A stretch of DNA of 34,561 bases from Rhodanobacteraceae bacterium. Its GTDB lineage: Bacteria > Acidobacteriota > Terriglobia > Terriglobales > Acidobacteriaceae. The translations under genes and the position numbers were made by a program. The DNA is taken from the NCBI GenBank assembly GCA_025350865.1, contig JANXWZ010000073.1, positions 1 through 34,561 of the forward strand, in the 5' to 3' direction. The notes below the pieces were generated by a model. The model did no database searches. It was not told the origin of the DNA and saw nothing but the letters and a program-made list of their open reading frames with translations. Shown here in pieces: positions 25,767 to 33,607 of this stretch; positions within the stretch are counted from its first letter, which is position 1, and each line of letters opens with the position of its first letter.

Positions 25767-27248
25767 ATGAAGCTATTGCGTGTGGTGACGGTGGCGGTTA
25801 CGGCGGCAGTGTGCGGTTCGGCGATGGGGCAGAATGCGGCTGGGACCGTGGCGCGGGAGTATACGACTCCTCGGCAGGCGGAGTTGCTGAAGGGCTTTCA
25901 GGAGTTTGTGGCGCTTCCGAATGTGGCGGCTGATCCTGCAGGGTTAAAGCGGAATGCAGACTTCCTGATTGCGCAGTTGAAGCAGCGTGGCGTTGCAACG
26001 CAGCTTTTGACCGCGCCTGGTTTGCCTGCGGCCACGCCTCCGGTGGTGTATGGCGAGATCAAGACGCCGGGCGCTACGCATACCTTTGTCTTCTACGCGC
26101 ACTATGACGGCCAGCCGGTGACGGCATCGGAGTGGGCCAACGGCGATCCGTTCAAACCGGAGGTGAAGACGGTCGACGGCGAGCAGCGTGTCTATGGGCG
26201 TGGGACCGGCGACGACAAGGCTACGATTTTTGCGCAGCTTACTGCGTTGAGCGCGCTGCAGGCGGCAAAGATGCCGCTGAAGGCCAACATCCGCTTCATC
26301 TGGGAGGGCGAGGAAGAGGCGGGGTCCGCGCACCTGGAGCAGATTCTGGATGCGCATAAGGACATCATTGGCGGCGATGTGTGGCTGGTGTGCGATGGGC
26401 CGGTGGACCAGACGCGGCAGCAGTTGCTGACGTTTGGCGCACGAGGCGATGCGCATGTGCAGATCACGGTCTATGGGCCGGATCGCGGGCTGCATAGCGG
26501 ACATTATGGCAACTGGGCTCCGAACCCAGCGATGATGATGGCGCAGTTGCTGGCCAGCATGAAGGACGCGGATGGCCGGGTGACGATTCCCCACTTCTAC
26601 GACGGGATCAAGCCGCTTGGGGCGCGAGAGTTGGCTGCGTTGAAAGCCGCTCCGCGCAACGACGAGATGTTGAAGAAGGAGTTCGGGATCGGCGCGACGA
26701 TGGGCGGGGGGAAGCCATTGCTGGAGCTGATCAATCAGCCCTCGCTGGAGGTCGCCGGGATTGCTGCAGGGCAGACTGGAAGCCATGCGACAAACACGAT
26801 CGTTGCGACTGCGATGGCGAATCTGGACCTGCGGCTGGTGGTGGGGATCGACGCCAGTGTGCAGCAGCATCGAGTACAGGATTACATCAAATCACAGGGT
26901 TATTTTGTCACCAGCGAAGAGCCGACGCGCGAGGAGCGGCTGAGCCATGCAAAGGTGGCTCGGGTGGAGTTGAAGGAAGGCGAGAATGCGTCGCGGACAC
27001 CGATGGACCTGCCGATTGCGGCGGAGGTGATTGCTACCGTCGAGAGCGCCCGGGGCAAGACTGTGCTGCTGCCGACTTCCGGCGGAACGGTGCCGCTGGA
27101 TGCGATGGAGAGAGCTTCAGGATCGCCTACGATTTCGGTCCCGATTGCAAACCATGACGACAATCAACACGCGGCTAATGAGAATCTGCGGCTGAAGAAT
27201 TTGTGGGATGGGATTGAGACGATGGCCGCGCTGCTGGAGATGAAGTAG
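25767..27248 (+). CDS. Exported M20-family metallopeptidase
   Basis: The 493-residue protein begins with a Sec signal (MKLLRVVTVAVTAAVCGSAM, mature from about residue 22-25). It has the M20 zinc-peptidase motifs in order: the first zinc His and catalytic-site Asp in FYAHYDGQPV, RGTGDDKATIFAQL, the acidic catalytic pair in WEGEEEAGS, and the late zinc His in IANHDDNQHAANE. A dimerisation domain occupies about residues 230-370 (DRGLHSGHYGNWAPNPAMMM). Relatives are di- and tripeptidases or carboxypeptidases acting here outside the cytoplasm. The ATG lies six bases after TAGGTT (25755-25760) with no clear Shine-Dalgarno, suggesting a leaderless or near-leaderless message. Confidence 0.92.
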   Translation: MKLLRVVTVAVTAAVCGSAMGQNAAGTVAREYTTPRQAELLKGFQEFVALPNVAADPAGLKRNADFLIAQLKQRGVATQLLTAPGLPAATPPVVYGEIKTPGATHTFVFYAHYDGQPVTASEWANGDPFKPEVKTVDGEQRVYGRGTGDDKATIFAQLTALSALQAAKMPLKANIRFIWEGEEEAGSAHLEQILDAHKDIIGGDVWLVCDGPVDQTRQQLLTFGARGDAHVQITVYGPDRGLHSGHYGNWAPNPAMMMAQLLASMKDADGRVTIPHFYDGIKPLGARELAALKAAPRNDEMLKKEFGIGATMGGGKPLLELINQPSLEVAGIAAGQTGSHATNTIVATAMANLDLRLVVGIDASVQQHRVQDYIKSQGYFVTSEEPTREERLSHAKVARVELKEGENASRTPMDLPIAAEVIATVESARGKTVLLPTSGGTVPLDAMERASGSPTISVPIANHDDNQHAANENLRLKNLWDGIETMAALLEMK

Positions 27249-27323
27249 CAAGGGCCAGAGCGAGGATTTAATGCAAAGTGCGCGGAGGAAGGCGCAAAGG
27301 TTCGCAGAGGAAGGCGAAGTACA

Positions 27324-27355
27324 GAGATTCTTCGCTTTGCTCAGAATGACCTCGG
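27324..27355. repeat. GAATGAC-type interspersed repeat, identical pair member A
   Basis: This 32-base sequence (GAGATTCTTCGCTTTGCTCA then GAATGACCTCGG) is present without any difference at 27963-27994. Translated it gives FFALLRMT, a peptide often seen in spurious annotations. Confidence 0.9.
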
Positions 27356-27362
27356 AGTTGGA

Positions 27363-27387
27363 GGCCGCCTCGATGGATGAGGCGGCC
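27363..27387. terminator. Hairpin related to the ahcY terminator
   Basis: GGCCGCCTC and GAGGCGGCC (9-base arms) flank GATGGAT. Compared with the ahcY hairpin, A-T in the stem has become G-C on both sides and the loop differs at one base. It sits between the peptidase and the facing small gene, where it may end transcription from either side. Confidence 0.6.
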
Positions 27388-27411
27388 CTTGGTGCGTTCT
27401 GGGAAGAGAAG

Positions 27412-27756
27412 TTAGCGCTTGCGGGCGTTGTGCTTGTCGGCGTAGATGCGCTTGGATTCCTGGTTTTGCTGCTTGGTGAGGAGGGCCTTGTCGGCCTTGG
27501 TGAGGTGGCCGTTGTCCTGGGCGCGCATGCCCTTCTCTTCCTTGTTGATGCCTGCTTCCTGATGCTCAAGCTTGGTTGTTTCGCCGGCGGTAAGTTGGCC
27601 ATCCTTGACGCCGGAGGCGATACGCTTCTGCTGGTCGACCTTGCGCTCCTGAATGGTCTGGCCGGTGACGGGAGGCTTGGTGGTTGCGGTCTGAGCGAAG
27701 ATGGCCGCGGGGGCGAGGATGAGGGAGGTTGAGAGGGCGAGATGGTAGAGCTACAT
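27412..27756 (-). pseudogene. Small secreted protein gene with amber stop as codon 2
   Basis: Read from the ATG at 27754-27756, codon 2 is TAG; the frame is then open for 112 codons to TAA at 27412-27414. The post-amber protein has a signal peptide (LYHLALSTSLILAPAAIFAQ, cleavage after FAQ or IFA). A short charged mature part follows (GQTIQERKVDQQKRIASGVK, GETTKLEHQEAGINKEEKGM, KADKALLTKQQNQESKRIYA) ending KHNARKR, resembling small exported proteins of unknown function I recall in Acidobacteria. GGAG lies seven bases before the ATG, so this ATG is the natural start, and no other ATG, GTG or TTG occurs in frame before the middle of the protein. A one-base change from AAG (Lys) would restore a normal MK- signal peptide start. 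It is a fresh pseudogene, a start-stop regulatory element or a sequence error. Confidence 0.75.
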
Positions 27757-27765
27757 GGTGATTCT

Positions 27766-27820
27766 CCTTGTGTCTTTCTGCTTGCCGCGGGCTACCGCGC
27801 ACGGTGGAGTAGACACAAGG
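27766..27820 (-). promoter_or_regulatory. 5' UTR hairpin masking the ribosome-binding site of the amber-start gene
   Basis: On the minus-strand transcript, CCTTGTGTCT (27811-27820) pairs perfectly over 10 bases with AGACACAAGG (27766-27775). The latter holds most of the AAGGAG ribosome-binding site. A smaller CGCGG/CCGCG stem lies inside the loop. The structure would hide the site unless opened. Confidence 0.6.
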
Positions 27821-27962
27821 GTTCGAGCCATGTTGCGGTTTTGGGGAGAAGTATATTTTCGTGGGGAATCGCGACTTTTGCGGGAGTCTTGGGTCTGCGG
27901 GCAAGGAAGCAACGGCCAAGAGTTAAAGGAAAAGGAGCGGATGAAGGCAAGAGCGAACTACT

Positions 27963-27994
27963 GAGATTCTTCGCTTTGCTCAGAATGACCTCGG
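27963..27994. repeat. GAATGAC-type interspersed repeat, identical pair member B
   Basis: Identical over 32 bases to 27324-27355. It lies next to the stop codon of the DUF4397 gene (28001), so the small amber-start gene is bracketed by the two copies in direct orientation. Confidence 0.9.
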
Positions 27995-28000
27995 GGGAGG

Positions 28001-28771
28001 TTATATGGTTGCGGTAGGTGAGTCGTAGTCGTCGCCGATGACGACCTGCAGGCCGGGGGTCGTGATGAGTTGCTGGTCGACGAGGATGAAGGTGCGGGCG
28101 GCTCCGCTGGAGTAGGTGACCGACGTGCCGGTGTAGAGCGAGATGGTGGTCGCGGTGGGGACTGTGCCGGTGGGCAGGGCGACGAGCGTATAGGTTCCGG
28201 TGGGGACATTGAAGTAGCCTGAGTTTACGTTGAACGTGATGTTGGTCATCACCGGCCTGATGGTGGCGAGGGTCGAGCCCGAGGGGACGAGGTAGAGGTC
28301 GAGCGCACCGGCGCGGGTGGTTTGATCGACAAAGCGCACGTTGATCTGGCCGGAGGGAGCTGGTGTGCTTTGGTCCTTCAGGACGACCTGGTGAAGGCTG
28401 TTGACGTAGTTTCCGATGAGTACGGTGTACTGGCCGCCGTTGAACAGCGTCGCCTGGGTGGCGACCAATTGCTGCTTGGTGCCGGCGGCGTTGGCGATGA
28501 TGCCGTAGGTGCCGGGGGTCGTCGTGACATACGACGTGATGGTGCCGAGGCCGAGGTTGTATGCGAGCACATTAGTGCCCTGATAGACGTCCAGACCGGG
28601 CGCATCCGGCGAAGCGTCAACGATGCGCAACTCCGCTACGTTGGCATTTCCGGTGATGCTTTGGCAGCCGGGGAGAGTGAGGAGCAGGACGCTGAGGGCC
28701 GCGAAGCCGGAGGCTCGTTTGGTGAAGCCGATCTTCAGTGGGGATGTATCTACGGACCGTTGAGTGGTCAT
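28001..28771 (-). CDS. DUF4397-domain lipoprotein
   Basis: The 256-residue protein has an N-terminal export signal ending in LLLTLPGCQS, a plausible lipobox with Cys36, so it is likely anchored to the outer or inner membrane by lipid. The body starts AELRIVDASPDAPGLDVYQG, the hallmark of DUF4397, and continues with repeated beta-rich segments (YNLGLGTITSYVTTTPGTYG, INVRFVDQTTRAGALDLYLV), probably two related halves. The function of DUF4397 is unknown; such proteins are common in Acidobacteriota and Bacteroidota and are thought to be surface or periplasmic. GGGAG stands about four bases before the ATG. It is followed by two exported HhH proteins upstream on the same strand. Confidence 0.87.
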   Translation of the reverse strand: MTTQRSVDTSPLKIGFTKRASGFAALSVLLLTLPGCQSITGNANVAELRIVDASPDAPGLDVYQGTNVLAYNLGLGTITSYVTTTPGTYGIIANAAGTKQQLVATQATLFNGGQYTVLIGNYVNSLHQVVLKDQSTPAPSGQINVRFVDQTTRAGALDLYLVPSGSTLATIRPVMTNITFNVNSGYFNVPTGTYTLVALPTGTVPTATTISLYTGTSVTYSSGAARTFILVDQQLITTPGLQVVIGDDYDSPTATI

Positions 28772-28906
28772 CGTTCTCCCGGCGCTGGCTTAGCTTGCAT
28801 AGAAATGGCCTCATGGAATACTCTAACCGATTCAACCTCGCAAGGCGTATCAGGAAAACCGGGACGAAATGGGTATTCGGGAAGGTTCCCCCTGTGCATT
28901 CACAAG

Positions 28907-29254
28907 TTATTTCGAATCGAGGGAGCCAGTGGTGATCATGTCTTCGATCATCGCGTAGGTGGACGGGGACAGGATGCCCCGCTCTTTGAAATGGACAGTT
29001 GCGGAGTAGGGACGGCCCTTGACGATGCGATCGACGTCGGCGTTGGTAACCGTGGGCAGGGACCTGAGCGCGGGGACGGAGGCGATATTGATGTTGAGAC
29101 GGTGGTTGGGATTGGCAGAGGGCCGGGACATCGGGCTGGGTGGTGGATAGAGCGATGGGCCATTTCTGCTCCGGGCCCCAGCAGCAGGACAATCGGAGAG
29201 CGCGGCCAAGCCAAAGGGTATGACTATTAGGCAGGGGCGGTTAGGGATTCGCAT
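28907..29254 (-). CDS. Exported helix-hairpin-helix (ComEA-like) protein, degenerate copy
   Basis: The 115-residue protein has a hydrophobic export-like N-terminus (CLIVIPFGLAALSD), a Pro/Ser-rich linker, and a C-terminal HhH module (LNINIASVPALRSLPTVTNA then DVDRIVKGRPYSATVHFKER and GILSPSTYAMIEDMI). It parallels its neighbour at 29351 closely in layout. However, the hairpin turn, normally LPGIG, reads LPTVT, so DNA binding through the glycine turn is doubtful. ComEA-type HhH proteins bind DNA during uptake; small exported single-HhH proteins of unknown role are common in Acidobacteria. GAGGAG lies six bases before the ATG. Confidence 0.8.
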   Translation of the reverse strand: MRIPNRPCLIVIPFGLAALSDCPAAGARSRNGPSLYPPPSPMSRPSANPNHRLNINIASVPALRSLPTVTNADVDRIVKGRPYSATVHFKERGILSPSTYAMIEDMITTGSLDSK

Positions 29255-29350
29255 TGGTTTCTCCTCGGAGAAGGAACGGCACTACGCCATGATGTGAGGA
29301 GGCTACCAGACTTCGAGCCCGTCCATACCCTGCCCCCAAAGCACGGCAAA

Positions 29351-29695
29351 TTACTTTTTGGCGGATTGCTTGGCGATGATCACGTCCTTGATCTTGGAGT
29401 AGGTTGCATCGGGAATGATGCCCTTCTGGGTGAGCTGAGTCTTGGCAGTGTAGGGGCGGCCGGCAATGATCTTGGCCGAATATGCCGTGCCGATGCCGGG
29501 CAGGGCGGAGAGTTGGGCGGCGGTGGCCGTGTTGATGTCAAGCAGCGTGGCCGGTGCGACGGCAGCGGCGGCAGCAGGTTTTGCTGCAGACTTGGCGGCA
29601 GGCTTGGCGGCTTGCGCCGATGCGATGTTGTGAGCGGGTGCCGCCGCGAAGGCGAGCATGCAGATGGCGAGGGCGAAGCGATGGATCAGGCGCAT
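29351..29695 (-). CDS. Exported helix-hairpin-helix (ComEA-like) protein
   Basis: The 114-residue protein begins with a Sec signal ([20 protein letters not shown], cleavage near ASA). An Ala/Lys/Pro-rich linker ([17 protein letters not shown]) follows, then one HhH module: [40 protein letters not shown] and [19 protein letters not shown]. The LPGIG turn is intact, so it may bind DNA non-specifically on the outside of the cytoplasmic membrane, possibly for uptake; no other competence gene is nearby. The gene at 28907 is a tandem paralogue. It is divergent from the his leader. Confidence 0.87.
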   Translation of the reverse strand: MRLIHRFALAICMLAFAAAPAHNIASAQAAKPAAKSAAKPAAAAAVAPATLLDINTATAAQLSALPGIGTAYSAKIIAGRPYTAKTQLTQKGIIPDATYSKIKDVIIAKQSAKK

Positions 29696-29803
29696 GGAAG
29701 GTGTTCTCCTGGAGTGGAACTTGTGCAGATTGAGCTACGGATTGAGAGGGTATCCGATGCGGGGGCCAGTTGTCGTTAACGAAAGTGTTTGCAGAATTGC
29801 AAT

Positions 29804-29832
29804 TTGACTTTGCCGGGGGTCGCGGCTAGCCT
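29804..29832 (+). promoter_or_regulatory. Promoter of the histidine operon
   Basis: TTGACT (29804-29809), a 17-base spacer and TAGCCT (29827-29832) form a near-consensus housekeeping promoter. The predicted start point, about seven bases on, is 29839-29840, i.e. at the first base of the leader-peptide ATG or one base before it. Confidence 0.85.
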
Positions 29833-29839
29833 TGAGGAG

Positions 29840-29923
29840 ATGCGGAATTCCATCCACCATCGCGGTCACCATCATCATCATGCGACAAGCGTGTTGGCGG
29901 CTGTGTCCGGTGCGGTGAACTAA
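29840..29923 (+). CDS. hisL: His operon leader peptide (HHRGHHHHH)
   Basis: This 27-codon frame starts at ATG 29840 and ends at TAA 29921. It begins MRNSIHHRGHHHHH: His at positions 6, 7 and 10-14, seven of nine consecutive codons. It then continues through an Ala/Val-rich tail. It lies directly before a terminator and hisI, the arrangement of histidine attenuators in enterobacteria. Ribosomes starved of charged His-tRNA would stall at 29855-29881 and let the antiterminator form. GAGGAG abuts the ATG with no room for normal spacing, and the promoter places the transcript start at the ATG, so initiation is probably leaderless. Confidence 0.9.
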   Translation: MRNSIHHRGHHHHHATSVLAAVSGAVN

Positions 29924-29983
29924 ACGACGCATATCAGGATTCGAAAAGGCCCGCCAACGCGCACAACGCGAGCGGGCCTTTTT
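29893..29983 (+). terminator. Histidine attenuator: antiterminator and U-tailed terminator
   Basis: Terminator: AAAAGGCCCGC (29944-29954) pairs with GCGGGCCTTTT (29972-29982), with an inner CGCG/CGCG stem in the loop and five Ts at 29979-29983. Antiterminator: GTTGGCGG (29893-29900, inside the leader gene just after the His codons) is exactly complementary to CCGCCAAC (29951-29958), which overlaps the left terminator arm. The two hairpins exclude each other. A ribosome that finishes the leader peptide covers 29893-29900 and allows termination; one stalled at the His codons leaves it free. Confidence 0.88.
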
Positions 29984-30011
29984 ATGTGCTGTGAGAACTG
30001 AAGGAGCAGAA

Positions 30012-30359
30012 ATGAACGGCGTGACGATCGACTTTACAAAGACGGATGGACTGGTACCGGGGATCGTGCAGGATGTGAAGACCGGAGAGATGCTGATGCT
30101 GGGGTTTCTGAACGACGAGAGCTATCGGATGTCGTTGGAGACAGGCTATGTGACGTTCTGGAGCCGGAGCCGCAGCAAGCTTTGGATAAAAGGCGAGACG
30201 AGCGGCAATCGGCTGAAGATTGTGACGGCAGCGACCGATTGCGATAACGATGCGCTCCTGTTTCGCGTGGAAGTGGAAGGCGATGGACTGGTGTGCCACG
30301 AGGGCACGGTGAGCTGCTTTACAAAGCCGATTTCGATAGGAGAAGACAGTGGCAAATAA
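30012..30359 (+). CDS. hisI: Phosphoribosyl-AMP cyclohydrolase
   Basis: HisI opens the adenine ring of phosphoribosyl-AMP, the third step of histidine synthesis. The 115-residue product has the family core [20 protein letters not shown], the metal-binding [13 protein letters not shown] (Asp76, Asp78, Asp80) and the zinc cysteines Cys95 and Cys102 in [12 protein letters not shown]. It is the cyclohydrolase alone, without the HisE pyrophosphohydrolase domain found in HisIE fusions, so hisE must be elsewhere. The ATG at 30012 follows AAGGAG by five bases; an upstream GTG at 29991 is less likely. First structural gene after the attenuator; its end overlaps hisG by 11 bases. Confidence 0.95.
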   Translation: MNGVTIDFTKTDGLVPGIVQDVKTGEMLMLGFLNDESYRMSLETGYVTFWSRSRSKLWIKGETSGNRLKIVTAATDCDNDALLFRVEVEGDGLVCHEGTVSCFTKPISIGEDSGK

Positions 30360-31224
30360 GTTGAAGTTAGGAATTCCGAAGGGCAGTTTGCAGGACGCAA
30401 CGATTGCGCTATTCGAGCGGGCGGGCTGGCGGATTTTTGCAAATGGCCGGAGCTACTTCCCGCAGATCGACGACGTTGAGATTGAGTGCATGCTGGTTCG
30501 GGCGCAGGAGATGGCGCGTTACGTGGAGCATGGGGCGCTGGATGCTGGCCTGACCGGCAACGACTGGGTTCTCGAGAACCAGAGTGATGTCGAGCGCATC
30601 ACTTCCCTCACCTATTCGAAGGTCAGCCGCGGGACGGTGAAGTGGGTTCTGGCGGTGCCGGAAGATTCTCCGTTCCAGAAGCCGGAAGACCTGGCGGGGA
30701 AGATTATTGCTACTGAGTTGGTTGAGTTTACGAAGCGGTATTTTGCTTCGAAGAACATTCCGGTGACGGTGGAGTTTAGCTGGGGCGCGACGGAAGTGAA
30801 GCCGCCAACGCTCGCGGATGCGATTGTTGAAGTGACGGAGACAGGGTCGTCGTTGAAGGCGAATCGCCTGCGGATTATTGAGACTCTGATGGAGTCGGAG
30901 ACGCAGTTGATCGCGAACAAGGCGGCGTATGCAGATGCCTGGAAGCGCGAGAAGATCAACAACATTTCGCTAATGCTGAATGCGGCCATCACGGCTCAGG
31001 GTCGCGTTGGCCTGATGCTGAATGTGGCAACTGAGTTGATGGAAAAGGTGAAGGATCAGTTGCCGGCGTTGAACTCGCCCACAGTGTCGCAGCTTTCCAA
31101 CGGCGAGGGATTTGCGTTGAATACGATTCTGAATGAGAGCGAAGTGCGGGATGTGATTCCGAGGTTGAAGGCTGCGGGCGCTACGGGGATTGTGGAGTAT
31201 CCGCTGAGCAAGGTTGTTTTGTGA
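30349..31224 (+). CDS. hisG: ATP phosphoribosyltransferase, long form
   Basis: HisG condenses ATP with PRPP, the committed and feedback-controlled step of histidine synthesis. The 291-residue product has [40 protein letters not shown] and TGNDWVLEN near the N-terminus, and [20 protein letters not shown] around the PRPP site. The length and the C-terminal ACT-like domain (about residues 215-291, [20 protein letters not shown] onward) mark it as the long, self-regulated form, which needs no HisZ and is normally inhibited by histidine. The GTG start follows AGGAGA by about five bases and overlaps the end of hisI. Histidine thus likely controls flux here both by attenuation and allostery. Confidence 0.96.
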   Translation: MANKLKLGIPKGSLQDATIALFERAGWRIFANGRSYFPQIDDVEIECMLVRAQEMARYVEHGALDAGLTGNDWVLENQSDVERITSLTYSKVSRGTVKWVLAVPEDSPFQKPEDLAGKIIATELVEFTKRYFASKNIPVTVEFSWGATEVKPPTLADAIVEVTETGSSLKANRLRIIETLMESETQLIANKAAYADAWKREKINNISLMLNAAITAQGRVGLMLNVATELMEKVKDQLPALNSPTVSQLSNGEGFALNTILNESEVRDVIPRLKAAGATGIVEYPLSKVVL

Positions 31225-32486
31225 GAATCGTAAAGACCTACGGCAGGACGGCGAAGGCCGCGGCGGAGTTGATCGCATCTATCGAACGCCGCGGCGCTGT
31301 GTCGACGGCGAAGGTTGAAGGCGTGGTCTCGAAGATTCTTGCGGATGTTCGAAAGCTCGGCGATAAGGCTGTCCTGGAATACGCAACCAAGTTCGATCAA
31401 TTGGCGAAGGGTGCGTCGTTGCTGGTCTCTCGGGAGGAGATGCAGACGGCGTGGGAGACTACTGCGCCTGAGTTGCAGCAGGCGATGCTGGTTGCGCAGG
31501 GGAATATTCGCCGCTTTGCTGAGGCTCAGAAGCCGGGCGAATGGACACTGGAAGATAACGGCTTGAAGACCGGGCAGATTGTACGACCGCTAGCGAGTGT
31601 GGGTTGCTATGTTCCCGGCGGGCGCTATCCGCTGCCAAGCACGCTGCTGATGACGGTGACACCGGCGCAGGTTGCGGGAGTTCCGAGGATTGTGGTGTGT
31701 TCGCCTAAGCCTGCGAAGGAGACGCTGGCAGCCGCGTGGTTGGCGGGTGTTACGGAGTTCTACCGGATGGGTGGAGCGCAGGCGATTGCTGCGATGGCGG
31801 TTGGTACGGCGACGATCGAGCGGGTGGAGAAGATCGTTGGGCCGGGGAATTTGTTTGTGACTGCAGCAAAGGTGATGGTCTCGCATGAATGCGGGATCGA
31901 TATGCCGGCGGGGCCGACGGAGATTGGCGTATGCAGCGAGACTGGCGATGCTGGTGGGATCGCGGCAGATCTGGTCGCGCAGGCGGAGCATGATCCGGAG
32001 GCGCTTGCTGTGTTGATTACTGCGAACGCGGAGTTAGGCGCGGCAGTGGTGAAGGAAGTGAAGCTGCAGGCGAAGCAGAATGTGTTGGCCAAGCAGTCGC
32101 TTGCAGCGCAGGGTGCGGTATTTGTAACACGAACGGTTACAGAAGCTCGGGAGCTCGCGAATCGATTAGCACTTGAACATTTGAGCGTGGACGCGGCGAC
32201 CGATGTGACCTGGGTGCAGAATGCGGGATCAGTGTTTGTGGGGCGGTTTTCTCCGCAGTCGATGGGAGACTATGTTTCCGGCCCGAACCATGTGCTGCCT
32301 ACGGGACGCGCCGGCCGGGTGCGCGGCGGATTGAGCGTGATGGATTTTTTGAAGGTGATTACGGTGCAGCAATACACGAAGAAGGGTCTGCAGGTGCTGG
32401 GACCGCATGCGATTACGCTGGCTGAAGCCGAGGGTCTTGTTGGTCATGCGGCGAGTGTTCGCGTGAAGCTGGGGAGGGTGCGATGA
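31221..32486 (+). CDS. hisD: Histidinol dehydrogenase
   Basis: HisD oxidises histidinol to histidine in two NAD-dependent steps, the last reactions of the pathway, using zinc. The 421-residue protein has [62 protein letters not shown], the zinc-site Gln and His in [17 protein letters not shown], and [20 protein letters not shown]. The length is normal (about 430). The GTG start overlaps the hisG stop in a GTGA arrangement, and its own stop overlaps the hisC start in ATGA, so the three are translationally coupled. Confidence 0.97.
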   Translation: MRIVKTYGRTAKAAAELIASIERRGAVSTAKVEGVVSKILADVRKLGDKAVLEYATKFDQLAKGASLLVSREEMQTAWETTAPELQQAMLVAQGNIRRFAEAQKPGEWTLEDNGLKTGQIVRPLASVGCYVPGGRYPLPSTLLMTVTPAQVAGVPRIVVCSPKPAKETLAAAWLAGVTEFYRMGGAQAIAAMAVGTATIERVEKIVGPGNLFVTAAKVMVSHECGIDMPAGPTEIGVCSETGDAGGIAADLVAQAEHDPEALAVLITANAELGAAVVKEVKLQAKQNVLAKQSLAAQGAVFVTRTVTEARELANRLALEHLSVDAATDVTWVQNAGSVFVGRFSPQSMGDYVSGPNHVLPTGRAGRVRGGLSVMDFLKVITVQQYTKKGLQVLGPHAITLAEAEGLVGHAASVRVKLGRVR

Positions 32487-33607
32487 CTGGAGAAACAAAA
32501 GCAGGGCCTCCCGCTGCGCGGAAGGATGACGACAATATGGGGCCGATGCCGCGCAAGGCCGTGTTGGCGATGCCGGAGTACCATCCGCCGTTGGCTGGGC
32601 GGGATGCACTACGGCTGGATTTCAACGAGAACACGTTTGCGCCTTCGCCGCGTGTGATGGATCGGATCAAAGCGATTACCGCTGAGGGTCTGACGAAGTA
32701 TCCGGAGCGTGGGCCAGTGGAGGTTGCCGTGGCTGCGCATCTCGGATTGCAGGCAGACCAGGTGTTGCTGACCAATGGCGTGGATGAAGCGATTCACATC
32801 TGCTGCACGACGTTTCTGGATGCGGAGGATGAGGCGCTGATCTGGACGCCGACGTTCTTCATGTATGACGTCAACGTCGGGTTGATGGCTCCGGGGGGGC
32901 TCCGGCGTGTGCAGTCGGATGAGTCCATGGAGTTTCCGCTGGAGCGGTTTCTGGCGGCGATTACGCCGAAGACGAAGCTGATCATGATCGCTTCGCCGAA
33001 TAATCCGACGGGTGCGGTTGTGCCGCGACAGGCACTGTTACACATTGCTGCGGCTGCGCCGGATGCAGTGCTGTTTGTGGATGAAGCTTACTTCCATTTC
33101 CATGGCGAAACGACGCTCAGCGATGTTGGGACGGTACCGAATTTGGTTGTGGGCCGTACGTTCTCGAAGGCCTATGGGTTGGCGAATCTGCGTATCGGGA
33201 TGTTGGCTGGCGATGCGGAGCTGATCGCGCACATGCGGAAGGTTTGCTCACCATATAACGTCAATGGCGTGGCGCTGGATTGCCTGATGGCGGCGATGGA
33301 AGATACCGAGTATCTGGACTGGTATGTGGAGCAGGTTCGGAGTGGACGCGAGAAGATGGCGGCTGGTTTGGATGCGCTGGGGGTTGCGTATTTTCCTAGT
33401 GCGGCGAACTTTCTGTTGATCAAGATTGGGCCTAAGCATAAGGAGCTTGTTGAGGCGATGCGTCGAAATGGGGTGCTGCTGCGGGATCGTTCGACCGACC
33501 CTGGGTGCGATGGGTTTGTGCGGATTACGATTGGGGTTGCGGAGCAGGTGGAGACTGGGTTGGCGGCGCTGAAGGCTTCGCTGGAGGAGATTGCGTGGAC
33601 GAGATAA
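32483..33607 (+). CDS. hisC: Histidinol-phosphate aminotransferase with repeat-encoded N-terminus
   Basis: HisC transfers an amino group from glutamate to imidazole-acetol phosphate, making histidinol phosphate. The 374-residue fold-type I PLP enzyme has [41 protein letters not shown] and the cofactor Lys229 in [18 protein letters not shown]. Residues 6-18 ([13 protein letters not shown]) are encoded by an interspersed repeat (32498-32533) also found in non-coding DNA at 3219-3253, so this N-terminal extension is probably acquired. The ATG at 32483 has GGAGGG before it and overlaps the hisD stop. An internal ATG at 32537 would give a protein without the insert, with AAGGA from the repeat nine bases ahead. 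Confidence 0.95.
   Translation: MTGETKAGPPAARKDDDNMGPMPRKAVLAMPEYHPPLAGRDALRLDFNENTFAPSPRVMDRIKAITAEGLTKYPERGPVEVAVAAHLGLQADQVLLTNGVDEAIHICCTTFLDAEDEALIWTPTFFMYDVNVGLMAPGGLRRVQSDESMEFPLERFLAAITPKTKLIMIASPNNPTGAVVPRQALLHIAAAAPDAVLFVDEAYFHFHGETTLSDVGTVPNLVVGRTFSKAYGLANLRIGMLAGDAELIAHMRKVCSPYNVNGVALDCLMAAMEDTEYLDWYVEQVRSGREKMAAGLDALGVAYFPSAANFLLIKIGPKHKELVEAMRRNGVLLRDRSTDPGCDGFVRITIGVAEQVETGLAALKASLEEIAWTR
32498..32533. repeat. GGATGAC-type interspersed repeat within hisC
   Basis: AAAAGCAGGGCCTCCCGCT then GCGCGGAAGGATGACGAC. It matches the copy at 3219-3253 at about 29 of 34 positions and lies inside the 5' end of hisC, in frame. Confidence 0.8.

Noticed and set aside
27271..27732. Plus-strand frame of 153 codons across the amber-start gene
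   Set aside because: The minus-strand frame has the signal peptide, ribosome-binding site and coding character; the plus frame begins in a repeat that commonly yields spurious peptides (FFALLRMT).
29840..29881. A poly-His run next to an EcoRI site (GAATTC), looking like a cloning-vector His-tag
   Set aside because: The run is in the leader position of a his operon with a native promoter, antiterminator and terminator; mixed CAC/CAT codons and the flanking sequence fit a natural attenuator.
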